DNA from: Oceanidesulfovibrio marinus
GTDB lineage: Bacteria > Desulfobacterota > Desulfovibrionia > Desulfovibrionales > Desulfovibrionaceae
Assembly: GCF_013085545.1 (NCBI RefSeq)
Contig: NZ_CP039543.1
Location: 3,317,322 to 3,381,321, forward strand
Length of the DNA stretch: 64,000 nucleotides
Reading direction: 5' to 3'
The position numbers were made by a program, and so were the translations under genes. Below the pieces are notes generated by a model. That model ran no database searches, had not been told where the DNA came from, and worked only from the letters and a program-made list of their open reading frames with translations. Position 1 is the first letter of the stretch. Each line of letters starts with the position of its first letter. This document shows, in pieces, positions 16,980 to 27,044 of the stretch.

Positions 16980-18055
16980 GGGAGCTCCTTGTCGGAATTG
17001 GGCTGACCGGGATCCGGGCACGGCTCATCGGCGGTGCAACCGCTAAAGGGCGACGGAGTATCCGTTTGGGGGAAAATTGGCTTGGGAATGCGCGGCGCCG
17101 TGGGCGAGACGGCCGGGGGGAGCTCGTGCGACATGCCCGGCATGCCCGGGTGCAGGGGCATTGGCCTGTCCGGTTGTGCCGGAGCCGGCGTGGCGGGCGC
17201 TTCCTGGGCTTCCGGAACCAGCGGTCCGGGACGGCCCGTGATCATCATGAAGGGTATGGTGTCGCCGCCGCTGTAGGAGTAGAGCGCCAGTCGGTTGCGG
17301 AAGAGCTTCCAGCGCAGCTCGGTGCCGGGCTCCGGCAGGGTGTCCGCATCCACGCCGGCGAAAAAGGCGCGCAGATCCCGGGGCATGCCCTTGCCCTCGG
17401 CAAGGCTCCTGACCAGGGCGGCTATCTTGCGCTTGTCAGCGTCGGATTCTGCCACTGGGAACAGCGCCACGTACTCGGGGTACGCCTCCAGCGACTCCTT
17501 GGTGGAAAGCATGCACGCCGGACATGAGGGAGAAAAGAACAGGCGCATGGGCGCGTCGGCCTGGCCGTAGATGGGCCACGGGCTGGTGACGGAGCGCATG
17601 GAGCCGATGACGTTGGGCGAGAAGACAAGCAACCAGGCGATGACGACGGTACGGCCGAGAAGCCCCATGGGCACGGCGAGCACGAGAAAGAGCAGAAGCA
17701 GCAGGAACCCGGCGATGAGGCAGGCCAGGCACGGCGAAGTAATCGCGAGCAGGGCCAGGAGCCCTACATCTATGAGCAGGCCCATCCCGGCAGCGAAACG
17801 CGCCAGGCTCATGCGGTGGAAGATGGCCAGAAGGGCGATCAGTGCGAAGCCGGCTGTCCCCAGCCACCATACCGAGTACCCGAAAAATGTCTGGCCCTTG
17901 TACAGCGCGCATCCGGCTGTGACGCACACCGAGTCGGTAACTCCTTTAGCGCCAGCGACAGTGTATGCCGCGCCTGCAAGGGCGATGATCACCGCAAGCA
18001 TTCTGCGCAGCGGAGAGGAATGGCTGTTGGAGCGGCTGCTTAAAAGAGTGCTCAT
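16976..18055 (-). CDS. VKOR-like membrane protein fused to a thioredoxin-like domain
   Basis: 359 residues. The N-terminal part has about five membrane helices and the cysteine layout of vitamin K epoxide reductase proteins: SVCVTAGCALYKG with cysteines near 44 and 49, and SPCLAC near 109-112 in a later helix. A thioredoxin-like domain follows (MRLFFSPSCPACMLSTKES, CPAC near residue 180). The last 90 residues are a proline-rich low-complexity tail with a CTADEPC pair. Bacterial VKORs reoxidise DsbA-type proteins and pass electrons to quinone; fusions that carry their own thioredoxin domain are known. An unusual point is the long proline-rich tail. It is coupled to uspA. Confidence 0.72.
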   Translation of the reverse strand: MSTLLSSRSNSHSSPLRRMLAVIIALAGAAYTVAGAKGVTDSVCVTAGCALYKGQTFFGYSVWWLGTAGFALIALLAIFHRMSLARFAAGMGLLIDVGLLALLAITSPCLACLIAGFLLLLLFLVLAVPMGLLGRTVVIAWLLVFSPNVIGSMRSVTSPWPIYGQADAPMRLFFSPSCPACMLSTKESLEAYPEYVALFPVAESDADKRKIAALVRSLAEGKGMPRDLRAFFAGVDADTLPEPGTELRWKLFRNRLALYSYSGGDTIPFMMITGRPGPLVPEAQEAPATPAPAQPDRPMPLHPGMPGMSHELPPAVSPTAPRIPKPIFPQTDTPSPFSGCTADEPCPDPGQPNSDKELP

Positions 18056-18139
18056 GTTGTCATGGAGGGGTCGTGTGCATGATGTTGAACATTGTAAGAA
18101 TGAACGACGACTGAGGAATACACCATAATATAAAAGATT

Positions 18140-19108
18140 TCATCCCCGAACAGCCAGGTAGCCCACGTAGGCGGCGTACATGAGCAGAAACAGGGCGGCC
18201 TCGCCGCGATCCACTGTGTGCCGGCGGCCGGTGTATGTGAACAGGAAGAAGAGCAGGGTTCCGGCGGCGAGCACGCCGAGGTCCGCGTTGAGCCGCGTAT
18301 TGAACGGCACCGGCGAGATGGTGGAGGAAACTCCCAGTATCCAGAAAATATTGAAGATGTTTGAGCCCACCACATTGCCCACGGCCAGGTCCGCGTTGCC
18401 CTGCCGCGCCGCGGCCAGAGAGGTGACGAGCTCGGGCAGGGAGGTGCCGATGGCCACGATGGTCAGCCCCACCAGCGCTTCGCTGGCGCCCATGGCCAGG
18501 GCCACGCCGCTGGCGCCGGACACGGTGAGTCTGCCGCCGGCGATGAGGGCGATGAGGCCGCCCACGGTCATCAGCGAGGCCACGGGCAGTGAGAGCGTGG
18601 TGACTTCCTCCTCGGCCTGCATGCCCGAGGATCGCGCCACAGAGACCACGTAGTATAGATAGACGGCGAAGAAGCCGATGAGCGCCACGCCTTCGCCGCG
18701 GCCCAGCACGTCGGGTCCCGTGCCGGACCCCATGCTGGAGAGGGAGGCGTCGTTCACCAGCGCGGCGAGCACAATGATCGACAGGAGCATGAACGGTATC
18801 TCCCGCCAGCGGATGGAGGTCGTGAGCGTCAGTGGTCGCAGAACACCCACCGCCCCGAGGATGAGCAGCAGGTTGGCGATGTTGGAGCCGATGACGTTGC
18901 CCATGGCGATGTCCGGCGAGCTGCGCATGGCCGCCAGCAAGGAGACGGCCAGCTCCGGGGCCGAGGTGCCCATAGCCACGATGGTCAGCCCCACGGTGAG
19001 CTGCGGGATGCGCAGCCGCAGGGCCAGAGCGCCTGCGCCGGTGGCGAGAAAGTGGCCGCCGACCAGGAGCAGCGGCAGACCAATGAGCAGCTGGAGCACC
19101 GGAGGCAT
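18140..19108 (-). CDS. Calcium/sodium antiporter, CaCA family (YrbG-like)
   Basis: 322 residues, about ten membrane helices in two inverted halves. The alpha-repeats that form the ion pathway are clear: GLTIVAMGTSAPELAVS with GNVIGSNIANLLLILG in the first half, and GLTIVAIGTSLPELVTS with GNVVGSNIFNIFWILG in the second. The two glutamates (APEL, LPEL) are the essential ion-binding residues. It exchanges Na+ (or H+) for Ca2+ across the inner membrane. The gene lies 3 bases after the MscS-type gene, forming a three-gene ion-transport operon with corA. Confidence 0.93.
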   Translation of the reverse strand: MPPVLQLLIGLPLLLVGGHFLATGAGALALRLRIPQLTVGLTIVAMGTSAPELAVSLLAAMRSSPDIAMGNVIGSNIANLLLILGAVGVLRPLTLTTSIRWREIPFMLLSIIVLAALVNDASLSSMGSGTGPDVLGRGEGVALIGFFAVYLYYVVSVARSSGMQAEEEVTTLSLPVASLMTVGGLIALIAGGRLTVSGASGVALAMGASEALVGLTIVAIGTSLPELVTSLAAARQGNADLAVGNVVGSNIFNIFWILGVSSTISPVPFNTRLNADLGVLAAGTLLFFLFTYTGRRHTVDRGEAALFLLMYAAYVGYLAVRG

Positions 19109-19111
19109 GGA

Positions 19112-19969
19112 TCAGTACTCGCCAAGGAGCCTGATGTTGGCGTTTTCCTCGATGCCGGCGAGAATCTGTTCGGTAATCTCGTGTTCGCTGTCGCGCCGTT
19201 GCCGCGCCGGGCACAGATAGCGCACCGTGACGTTGATGGTGCCGTTGCCAACGGAGACGTAGACCCCGGGCCGGCGGACGCGGAACGTCACCTGGGCGCG
19301 CTGCATTTTGCGCTGGAGCTTGTCCAGGTCCAGGTGGGAGCGCTCCAGCCAGTCGTCGGCCGCATGGCGCATGATGGTCTTGAGCTCCCGCCAGTCGCTG
19401 TCCGGCGTCACCCGTATGGGTATCTCGTGCCAGACGGCGTCGAATCCCTTGGTCGCGTTGATCACCGGGTGGGTGAACACGACCATGTTGGGCACGCGGA
19501 TGAGCCGGCCCGTGGACTGGCCCTGAATGTCCTGGGAGATCTCCAGGACGGTGAAGAAGAGGATGCCCTTGCCGGTCACGTCGCCCCAGATATTGTCGCC
19601 CACGCACACGCGGTCGCCGATGCCGAAGTGGTCGCGTGTGACCAGCGCGAAAAAGCCGAGAAAGCTCATCACGACTTCTTTCGAGGAGATGGTGAGGCCC
19701 GCGGCGATGAGGCCCAGCACGGTGAAAAGCGGCTTGAAACCGTCCAGCCAGATGAAGACCATGGCCAGGATGATGGCCACGGACGAGGTGATGGAGAGGC
19801 CGTTTTCGATGACGAAACGGAACTTGATGTCTTCTTCCGTGGGCCGGACCATGGCCAACAGCAGTCGCTTCACCACCAGCACGACGACAACGGCGATGAG
19901 ACTGAGGATAATGTTCTCGGCCCAGCTCGGCATGCCGGAGAACCACTGGTGGATTTCGTTTATATCCAT
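19112..19969 (-). CDS. Mechanosensitive ion channel, MscS family
   Basis: 285 residues. Three N-terminal membrane segments (IILSLIAVVVVLVVKRLLLA, ITSSVAIILAMVFIWLDGF, PLFTVLGLIAAGLTISS) end in the pore-lining helix, followed by SFLGFFALVTRDHFGIGDRV, the hallmark loop into the cytoplasmic beta domain. The C-terminal cage domain is shorter than in E. coli MscS-related YnaI-type channels. It probably releases solutes on hypo-osmotic shock. Its start overlaps the end of corA by 10 bases and its stop is 3 bases before the exchanger gene. Confidence 0.9.
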   Translation of the reverse strand: MDINEIHQWFSGMPSWAENIILSLIAVVVVLVVKRLLLAMVRPTEEDIKFRFVIENGLSITSSVAIILAMVFIWLDGFKPLFTVLGLIAAGLTISSKEVVMSFLGFFALVTRDHFGIGDRVCVGDNIWGDVTGKGILFFTVLEISQDIQGQSTGRLIRVPNMVVFTHPVINATKGFDAVWHEIPIRVTPDSDWRELKTIMRHAADDWLERSHLDLDKLQRKMQRAQVTFRVRRPGVYVSVGNGTINVTVRYLCPARQRRDSEHEITEQILAGIEENANIRLLGEY

Positions 19970-21042
19970 CTACGCTTCCTGAAGAATAAGAGCATGGCAA
20001 TAGCCACGATAAGCATGATGCAGAGCACTATGTAGTAACCGTAGTGGGCGTGGAGCTCAGGCATGTTCTGGAAGTTCATTCCGTAGACGCCGGCAATGAA
20101 GGTGAGGGGGATGAAGATGGTCGCGATGACCGTGAGCACCCGCATCACGGCGTTGAGCTTGAGCCCGGCCAGGGAGATGGCCGTGTCCGTAAGGTTCTCC
20201 AGCAGGGTGGAGAGCAGCATGGTGGCGTCGCGTACATGCACGGCGTGGTCGCGGATGTCACGCAGGAAAGGCCGCACCTCCTCGGAGAAATGCTGCTGCT
20301 CGTCGCGCACCAGGCGCGCGGTGGTCTCGTACATGGGCAGCACGACGGACTGGAAGAGCAGGAGCTGCTTGCGCAGGCTGTAGATGTCCTTGAGCAGGGG
20401 GGCGTCGCCGTCCTCGCCTTGGCGGATCAGGGTCTCCTCCATCTGGCGGCTGGAGGCGGCAATGGCGTCCACCACGAGGAAGCAGTTGTCCACCAGGGTG
20501 TCGTACAGGCAGGAGAAGAGGTAGTCCGCGCCCATCTGGCGCATCCGGCTCTTTGGGGTCTGGAGCCGGGGATAGATGGCGTCCCAGGGGTTTTTCGGGT
20601 TTTCCTCCAGGGTCAGGCAGATGCCGTCGGCCAGGGCGATGACCACGTGCTCCGAGAGAATTCTGTCATTCTCTTCGTCGTATGAGAGCGCCTTGGAGGT
20701 GGCGAAGAGGATGGTTTCGCCCTCGTCCAGAGAGGGCCGGTGCGCCGTGTTCAGGGCGTCCTCGATGAGCAGGGGATGCAGGCCGATGGCCTCGCCCGCC
20801 TGACGCGCCAGGGCCGGATCGTGAATGCCCACCAGCCGTATCCAGAGCACCGTGCCGGTGGCTCGGCATGAATCAAGCACATCGTGCAGCTCGGAAGGTT
20901 CGATGCGCCGGCGCTCCATGGCCTCGCCGGAGTAGGTCACGCACTCCATGTACGGGATGAAGTCCTTTACCGGACCCACGTAGGCCGCCTGTCCAGGCGG
21001 GTCGCCGGCCTTGGCGGAGTGGCTTCGCAGCAGGTCGAACAT
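19960..21042 (-). CDS. corA: CorA family Mg2+/divalent metal transporter
   Basis: About 360 residues. The N-terminal cytoplasmic domain leads to the long stalk helix and two C-terminal membrane helices (TVIATIFIPLTFIAGVYGMN and YYIVLCIMLIVAIAMLLFF). GMN in VYGMNFQNMPELH is the selectivity-filter signature of CorA, and the basic RKRR end is typical. The start MFDLLRSHSAK at 21042 was chosen because the longer frame upstream runs into the response regulator gene on the same strand and has unlikely composition; the ribosome binding site is weak. It heads the corA-mscS-exchanger operon, 31 bases after the ZraR-like gene. Confidence 0.93.
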   Translation of the reverse strand: MFDLLRSHSAKAGDPPGQAAYVGPVKDFIPYMECVTYSGEAMERRRIEPSELHDVLDSCRATGTVLWIRLVGIHDPALARQAGEAIGLHPLLIEDALNTAHRPSLDEGETILFATSKALSYDEENDRILSEHVVIALADGICLTLEENPKNPWDAIYPRLQTPKSRMRQMGADYLFSCLYDTLVDNCFLVVDAIAASSRQMEETLIRQGEDGDAPLLKDIYSLRKQLLLFQSVVLPMYETTARLVRDEQQHFSEEVRPFLRDIRDHAVHVRDATMLLSTLLENLTDTAISLAGLKLNAVMRVLTVIATIFIPLTFIAGVYGMNFQNMPELHAHYGYYIVLCIMLIVAIAMLLFFRKRRWI

Positions 21043-21073
21043 GCGATTGTGGTGCACCAGCGGCAGCGTTGCG

Positions 21074-22419
<1,346 letters not shown>

Positions 22420-22423
<4 letters not shown>

Positions 22424-24213
22424 GAATCGCTCCGCGTGAATGGCAGGACAAGGGTGAAGCGGCTGCCGGCGCCGGGCGCGGAGTCGATCTCCACGTACCC
22501 GCCGTGCGCCTGGGCGACCTTGCGCACCACGGCCAGGCCGAGGCCCTGCCCGCTCGCCTTTGTCGTATAGTATGGATCGAAGATCTGCTCAAAGAGATCA
22601 GGGTCGATGCCCGGGCCGGTGTCCTCGACATCGATCCGTAGCGCACCGTTTTCCACGCAGGCGCGCACGATCAGCTCGCCGCCGTGATCCATGGCCTGGA
22701 TGGCGTTGAGGCAGAGGTTGAGCAGCGCCTGGTTCACGCGGTCCGGGTCGATGTCCACGTCGTACAGCTCGCCGCACGGCTCGAACCGCGCGGTTACGCC
22801 GGCGTCCGCAGCCTGCTGGCGGACCAGACGCAGGGTGTGCTCGATGACCATGGCCGGGTCGGTGGGCTGCCGCGCCGCCTCGGTGGGCCGGGCGTACTCG
22901 ATGAGTTCGGTGACCACGCGGTTCAAACGGTCAGTTTCGGCCACCAGGGTCCGCGCGGCCTGGGCGTCTGCGCTGTCTTTGGGAAAACGGCTGCCCAGGT
23001 GCACGGCAAAGCCCTTAATGGAGCTTAGCGGGTTGCGGATTTCATGCGCCACGCCGGCCGCGAGCTGGCCCACGGCGGCCAGCTTCTCCTGGCGCCGGAC
23101 CTGTTCCTCCAGCTGCTTGAGCTCGCTCACGTCGCGCAGGATGAGCACGCTGCCGGCAGCCTCGCCGTTGGCTGTGCTCACGGTGGATGCGGAGACGAGC
23201 AGGGTGCGCTCCTGCGGCGCGGCGGGCGTGCCTGCCGGCACGGCGATCTCCTGCTCCACCACGCGCTTGCCGGCGTGGGCCGCGGCAAAGACGTCATACA
23301 GCTCGCCTGTGAGGAAGTCCTCGGGTTTGCGGCCGATGTGCTCCTCCGTATCGAGCTGGAGGATGGCCCCGGCGGATTCGTTCATGGAGACCACGGTGCC
23401 GGAGGCGTCGCAGGCAATGAGCCCGGCGGGCAGGTTGGCCACGAGCTCGTCGGCAAAGGCCCGGGCCTCGGAAAGCTTGCGGCCGGATGCGCGCGCCCGT
23501 GCGGCCCAGGAGAGCGCGGCGATGGCCGCGCCGCCGGCCGCGAGAATGAGCAGCGCAAAGAAGATGGTGGCGCGGGCGTCGGCGTGCACGGCCTCGTAGA
23601 ACGGCGCGGGGTCCAGGCCCACGAAGATTACCAGGGAGTGGCCGAACTGCTGCGCGGCGCGGTCCGGCGGGCAGGCGCCAGGGCAGAGGAACTGGTTCAT
23701 GCCGTGTCTGTTGCGTGCCTCGCGGGGGTCCAGAAAGTCGCGATAGACCAGGAACACGTCGCCCGGGGCGTCCTCCAGCTGGCCGGGGTGATCGGGGTTC
23801 GGAGGCCCGTCCGGCGGCTTGGGCACGAGCCGCGATTTGGCGTGGGGGCCGGGCATGAAGCCGCTCATGACCGGCGGTGGGAAGAGCGGCTGCTCGATCC
23901 GCGCCGGGTTGCTGTGCGCCAGGATGCGGCCCGTGCGGTCCGTCACCGCGATAAACAGGATGTTGTCCTGGCGGCCAGCTTCCTGCAGCAGTGCTTCGAG
24001 CCGCACGCCACGGCCCAGCCTGCCGCGCATGCCGGTGCGCGCGCCGGCCTCCAGGGCCTTGATGAGCCCGGCGCCCTGCTGGGCGAGCAGCCGGCCCGTG
24101 GATTCCCGGTTGCGTTGGATGTCGCGAAGCGCCCAGACGGTGACCACAGCCACGAGAACGGCCACGGCACCGGCTACGAGCCAGCTCGATGAGGATTTGG
24201 ATGAGGTCTGCAT
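22420..24213 (-). CDS. Sensor histidine kinase with PAS domain (ZraS-like)
   Basis: About 597 residues. A membrane helix near the N-terminus (LVAGAVAVLVAVVTVWAL), a periplasmic sensor region of some 180 residues with CPGAC, a second helix (TIFFALLILAAGGAAIAAL), a PAS domain (LPAGLIACDASGTVVSMNES), the HisKA phospho-acceptor histidine in GVAHEIRNPLSSIKG, then HATPase motifs NALLNLCLNAIQAM (N box by position), DTGPGID and GQGLGLAVVRK. The periplasmic cysteines and the neighbouring zraP suggest metal or envelope-stress sensing. The start MQTSSK at 24213 was chosen; longer extensions add an unlikely cysteine-rich stretch. It is coupled to the regulator gene. Confidence 0.9.
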
Positions 24214-24359
24214 ATGGTAAACCTGCTCAATCTTTATACAGGAACAACACGTATATGTATAGATTATGAACACTCAAGGGAGTCGCACCTGAATTATTGA
24301 GGACTGCTTTCTGTATTAACTATTTAAAATAACAAGATAAAAATGTTTATTGAAGAACT

Positions 24360-24375
24360 TGGCACCGACATTGCT
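24360..24375 (+). promoter_or_regulatory. Sigma-54 promoter of zraP
   Basis: TGGCACCGACATTGCT matches the -24/-12 consensus TGGCAC-N5-TTGCW at every fixed position (GG at 24361-24362, GC at 24373-24374). The predicted transcription start is near 24386, 50 bases before the zraP ATG. The divergent ZraR-like regulator is the obvious activator. Confidence 0.85.
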
Positions 24376-24435
24376 CAGAAGAGATGCAAGTGACGCACCG
24401 AATATGTGTTTTCATACACTTTAAGGAGGATACCC

Positions 24436-25023
24436 ATGAGACGCACACTTTTCATCCCTCTGGCGATTATGGCGATTCTGGTTGTGGCCGCCATTGCCCA
24501 GGCCCAGCCCGACCAGACGCCGCCGGCGGCGCAGCAGTACGGATGCCCCTATGCCAAGGGAACGGCCGCGGGGCCGCTTTCCCCCGAGAAACAGGAAGCC
24601 GTGCAGAAGGCGTTCGATGAGTTTCAGGATAAGATGGAGCCCCTGCGCGACGACATGTGGGCGTACCACACCGAGCTCGACGCCCTGAGCCAGGCCGGAG
24701 CCGACCAGAAGACCATCACCGACCTGGTCGAGAAAATGCGCGAGGTGCGCAAGCAGATGTATGCCCAGCGTACGGACCTGCGCGCCAAGCTCGATGCGAT
24801 CGGCGTGCCCGGCGGTTTTGGTCGCGGTTGCGGCGGTCCCGGATTTGGTCCTGGCATGATGGGGCAGCGCGGTGGCTGCGGCGGCTACGGTCCCGGCATG
24901 ATGGGCTCGCGCGGCGGTCCTGGCATGCGTGGTCCCCACCACGGTCGCGGCGGTGGTTACGGCATGATGGGGCCCCGTGGCGGTTGCGGTGGCTACGGCC
25001 CTGGCGGCTGCGGAGCATATTAG
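24436..25023 (+). CDS. zraP: ZraP-like periplasmic metal/stress protein
   Basis: About 195 residues. A signal peptide (MRRTLFIPLAIMAILVVAAIAQA) is followed by a CpxP/ZraP-type helical region (LSPEKQEAVQKAFDEFQDKM through KQMYAQRTDLRAKLDAIG) and then a long glycine-rich tail with repeated GYGPGMMG-like units, cysteines and histidines (GPHHGRGGG). ZraP proteins are periplasmic zinc-responsive chaperones that also dampen their own ZraSR system. The tail, with methionine pairs and CGG units, looks metal-binding and is longer than in E. coli. A very strong AAGGAGG precedes the ATG at 24436, and a sigma-54 promoter precedes that. Confidence 0.85.
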   Translation: MRRTLFIPLAIMAILVVAAIAQAQPDQTPPAAQQYGCPYAKGTAAGPLSPEKQEAVQKAFDEFQDKMEPLRDDMWAYHTELDALSQAGADQKTITDLVEKMREVRKQMYAQRTDLRAKLDAIGVPGGFGRGCGGPGFGPGMMGQRGGCGGYGPGMMGSRGGPGMRGPHHGRGGGYGMMGPRGGCGGYGPGGCGAY

Positions 25024-25088
25024 CAGATAAAGTTCGGAATGCGGGCTGCGCCCGCTCCTTCCGGATAGGGAGTGTCCCTCAGGAACAG

Positions 25089-25125
25089 AAAAGCCCGGTC
25101 CTTGTGTGAGGCGCCGGGCTTTTCC
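25089..25125. terminator. Bidirectional intrinsic terminator after zraP
   Basis: Perfect arms AAAAGCCCGG (25089-25098) and CCGGGCTTTT (25114-25123) with a 15-base loop; the A run before and the T run after let it work on either strand. It closes the zraP transcript. Confidence 0.85.
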
Positions 25126-25212
25126 TTTGGCGACCGAGGCAGCGAAATTTGCGGCCGGCCATGGCGCGGCCCTGGCAATGGATGTATACTCCCTGGCAAA
25201 AGGAGGAACGCC

Positions 25213-25620
25213 ATGGCCTGGATCAAACGCATCATCCTCTGTCTTGTGGCCGGAGCGCTGGGCGGTCTTGCCAACTCCATCGCGGTGTGGCTGTTCGGCG
25301 CTGTGGGCATCAGCCAGGCCCTGGGCTTCATGATGGCCCCGGCGCTGACCATAGGATGGCTGCTGCCGCGGCTATTCTACGGCGCGTTGTGGGGGCTGCT
25401 GTTCCTGCTGCCGTTCTGGGAGCGCCGTTGGGTGCTCAAAGGTCTGCTCATTTCGCTGGCGCCCACGGCCTACATGCTGCTCGTGGTCTTCCCCAAGCTG
25501 GGCAAGGGGATGTGGGGCTTCGGCGCTGGCGCCACGGCCCCGCTTTTCGTGCTTTTCTTCAACGCCATCTGGGGAGTCGTCGCCGCGTACTTTCTGCTGC
25601 GCACGGACGGCAAAGCCTGA
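25213..25620 (+). CDS. Small conserved membrane protein, function unknown
   Basis: 135 residues with about four hydrophobic segments (IILCLVAGALGGLANSIAVWLF, LGFMMAPALTIGWLLPRLFYGALWGLLFLLPF by position, LLISLAPTAYMLLVVF, APLFVLFFNAIWGVVAAYFLL). I do not recognise the family. Paired glycine and proline residues in the helices suggest a channel or small transporter-like fold, but no functional motif is visible. A strong AAAAGGAGG lies 6 bases before the ATG. It stands alone between the zraP terminator and the convergent M48 protease gene. Confidence 0.75.
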   Translation: MAWIKRIILCLVAGALGGLANSIAVWLFGAVGISQALGFMMAPALTIGWLLPRLFYGALWGLLFLLPFWERRWVLKGLLISLAPTAYMLLVVFPKLGKGMWGFGAGATAPLFVLFFNAIWGVVAAYFLLRTDGKA

Positions 25621-25710
25621 GCTACAAGGAGCAGCATCCGATGTGTGTCTAGATTTATGGACAGTTAGACGGGATGAATCTGTCTCTTGCTGTCCAGAAT
25701 ACTGGATAGG

Positions 25711-27009
25711 TCAGGCGGCTTGCGAGCGCAGGCTGCGGATACGTTCCAGAAGCGGCGGATGGGAGTGGTGCAGCACCACGGCGATGCGCGGGGGCGACGG
25801 GTTGGCAAGGTTGTCCGTGGTGAGTTTTTTCAGTGCCCCGGCCAGGCTCGCGCCGGCGTCGATGTTCAGAGCCTTGCCCAGGGTGCGCGCGGCATAGGCG
25901 TCGGCCTGGCGTTCGTGCTTGCGCGACAGGGCGTTATCCACCACGCCAAGCACGTAGGAGAGGGGCGCGATGACCAGACCGAAGCAGACCAGCCCGGCCG
26001 CTACCGGCATGCCCGTCACGCCGAAGGAGGCGTACAGGTCCGGATCGGCAAGGGCCAGCCCCAGGAGGAAGAAGAGCGCGGCGTTGCGTATCAGGGAAAG
26101 CGCCACCGTGCGCGGGATATGCCCCAGCGTGTAATGGCCCACCTCGTGCGCCAGCACGGCAACGATCTCGTTGGTCTGCAGGGATTCCATAAGGGTGTCG
26201 AAAAGCGCGATACGCTTCTTGGACCCCAGCCCGGTGACAAAGGCGTTGGAACGCGATGAGCGGCGCGAGCCGTCCATGACAAAGACGCCGGTCACATCGA
26301 CGTTCTGGGCCGAGCAGTACTTCTCGATATCGCTACGCAGCTCGCCCTCCTCCAAGGGCTCGAACTTGTTGAACAGCGGCAGCAGCAGGGAGGGGCCGAG
26401 CCAGAGCATAAGCAGGGAGAAGGCCGAGGCCACGGCCCAGCCGGCGAGCCAGGCCCAGCTTCCGGCCAGGTGGAAGGCGGCGATGACCAGCGCAATCAGC
26501 GGACCGCCCAGCAGCGCCGTAAGAATCGCGCCCTTGATCCGGTCGAGCAGAAACGTCTTCCATGTGGTACGATTGAAGCCGTAGCGTTCTTCAAGAACAA
26601 AGGTGTCGTACAGCGTGAACGGCAGGCCGAGGGCGGCGGAGAGCACGGCGAGGATGACCAGGAAGATGAGACCGCGCACGATATCGCCGGACATGCTGGC
26701 GGCGTTGAAGCCATCGAAACCCAGGGAGGTGGCTATGGACGCGGCCCAGAAGTCCGCGAGGCCGATGCCGCCCAGGGCAATGAAAAGAAAAATCGCTCCG
26801 GAGGTGATGACGCCCTGGACATTGCCGAAATGCAGGCGCGCGCGGGTGTAGTGGATGAAGCGGCTGAACTCGCCCGGCGCGTAGCTGTCGTCCAGCTCCT
26901 TGGGCGGAACGGCCGGCAGGCTGTGCATTGTTGCCCGGCGCACCATGGATTCCAGGAAAAAGCCGCCTGCAATGGCGGCCAGAGCAACAGCGAGGTAGAC
27001 GTGTTCCAT
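25711..27009 (-). CDS. M48 family metallopeptidase (Ste24-type CAAX protease)
   Basis: 432 residues, multi-pass membrane protein. The zinc-binding motif HEVGH lies in VAVLAHEVGHYTLGHI, and the third ligand region is RKHERQADAYA near residue 370 (HERQAD). The N-terminal LPAVPPKELDDSYAPGEFSRFIHYTRAR by position and the DRIKGAILTALLGGPL loop match Ste24-like peptidases. In bacteria these act on membrane proteins rather than on prenylated CAAX substrates. The ATG at 27009 is preceded by AAAGAG. It is divergent from the Mut7-C gene with only 35 bases between, so promoters must overlap. Confidence 0.93.
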   Translation of the reverse strand: MEHVYLAVALAAIAGGFFLESMVRRATMHSLPAVPPKELDDSYAPGEFSRFIHYTRARLHFGNVQGVITSGAIFLFIALGGIGLADFWAASIATSLGFDGFNAASMSGDIVRGLIFLVILAVLSAALGLPFTLYDTFVLEERYGFNRTTWKTFLLDRIKGAILTALLGGPLIALVIAAFHLAGSWAWLAGWAVASAFSLLMLWLGPSLLLPLFNKFEPLEEGELRSDIEKYCSAQNVDVTGVFVMDGSRRSSRSNAFVTGLGSKKRIALFDTLMESLQTNEIVAVLAHEVGHYTLGHIPRTVALSLIRNAALFFLLGLALADPDLYASFGVTGMPVAAGLVCFGLVIAPLSYVLGVVDNALSRKHERQADAYAARTLGKALNIDAGASLAGALKKLTTDNLANPSPPRIAVVLHHSHPPLLERIRSLRSQAA

Positions 27010-27044
27010 CGTATACTCTTTATCACGTCACGGCAGCGGACGCC

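Noticed and set aside
18060-20000. 646-codon minus-strand frame
   Set aside because: A frame-shifted shadow of the CaCA exchanger and MscS genes on the same strand; Arg/His/Pro-rich with no motif.
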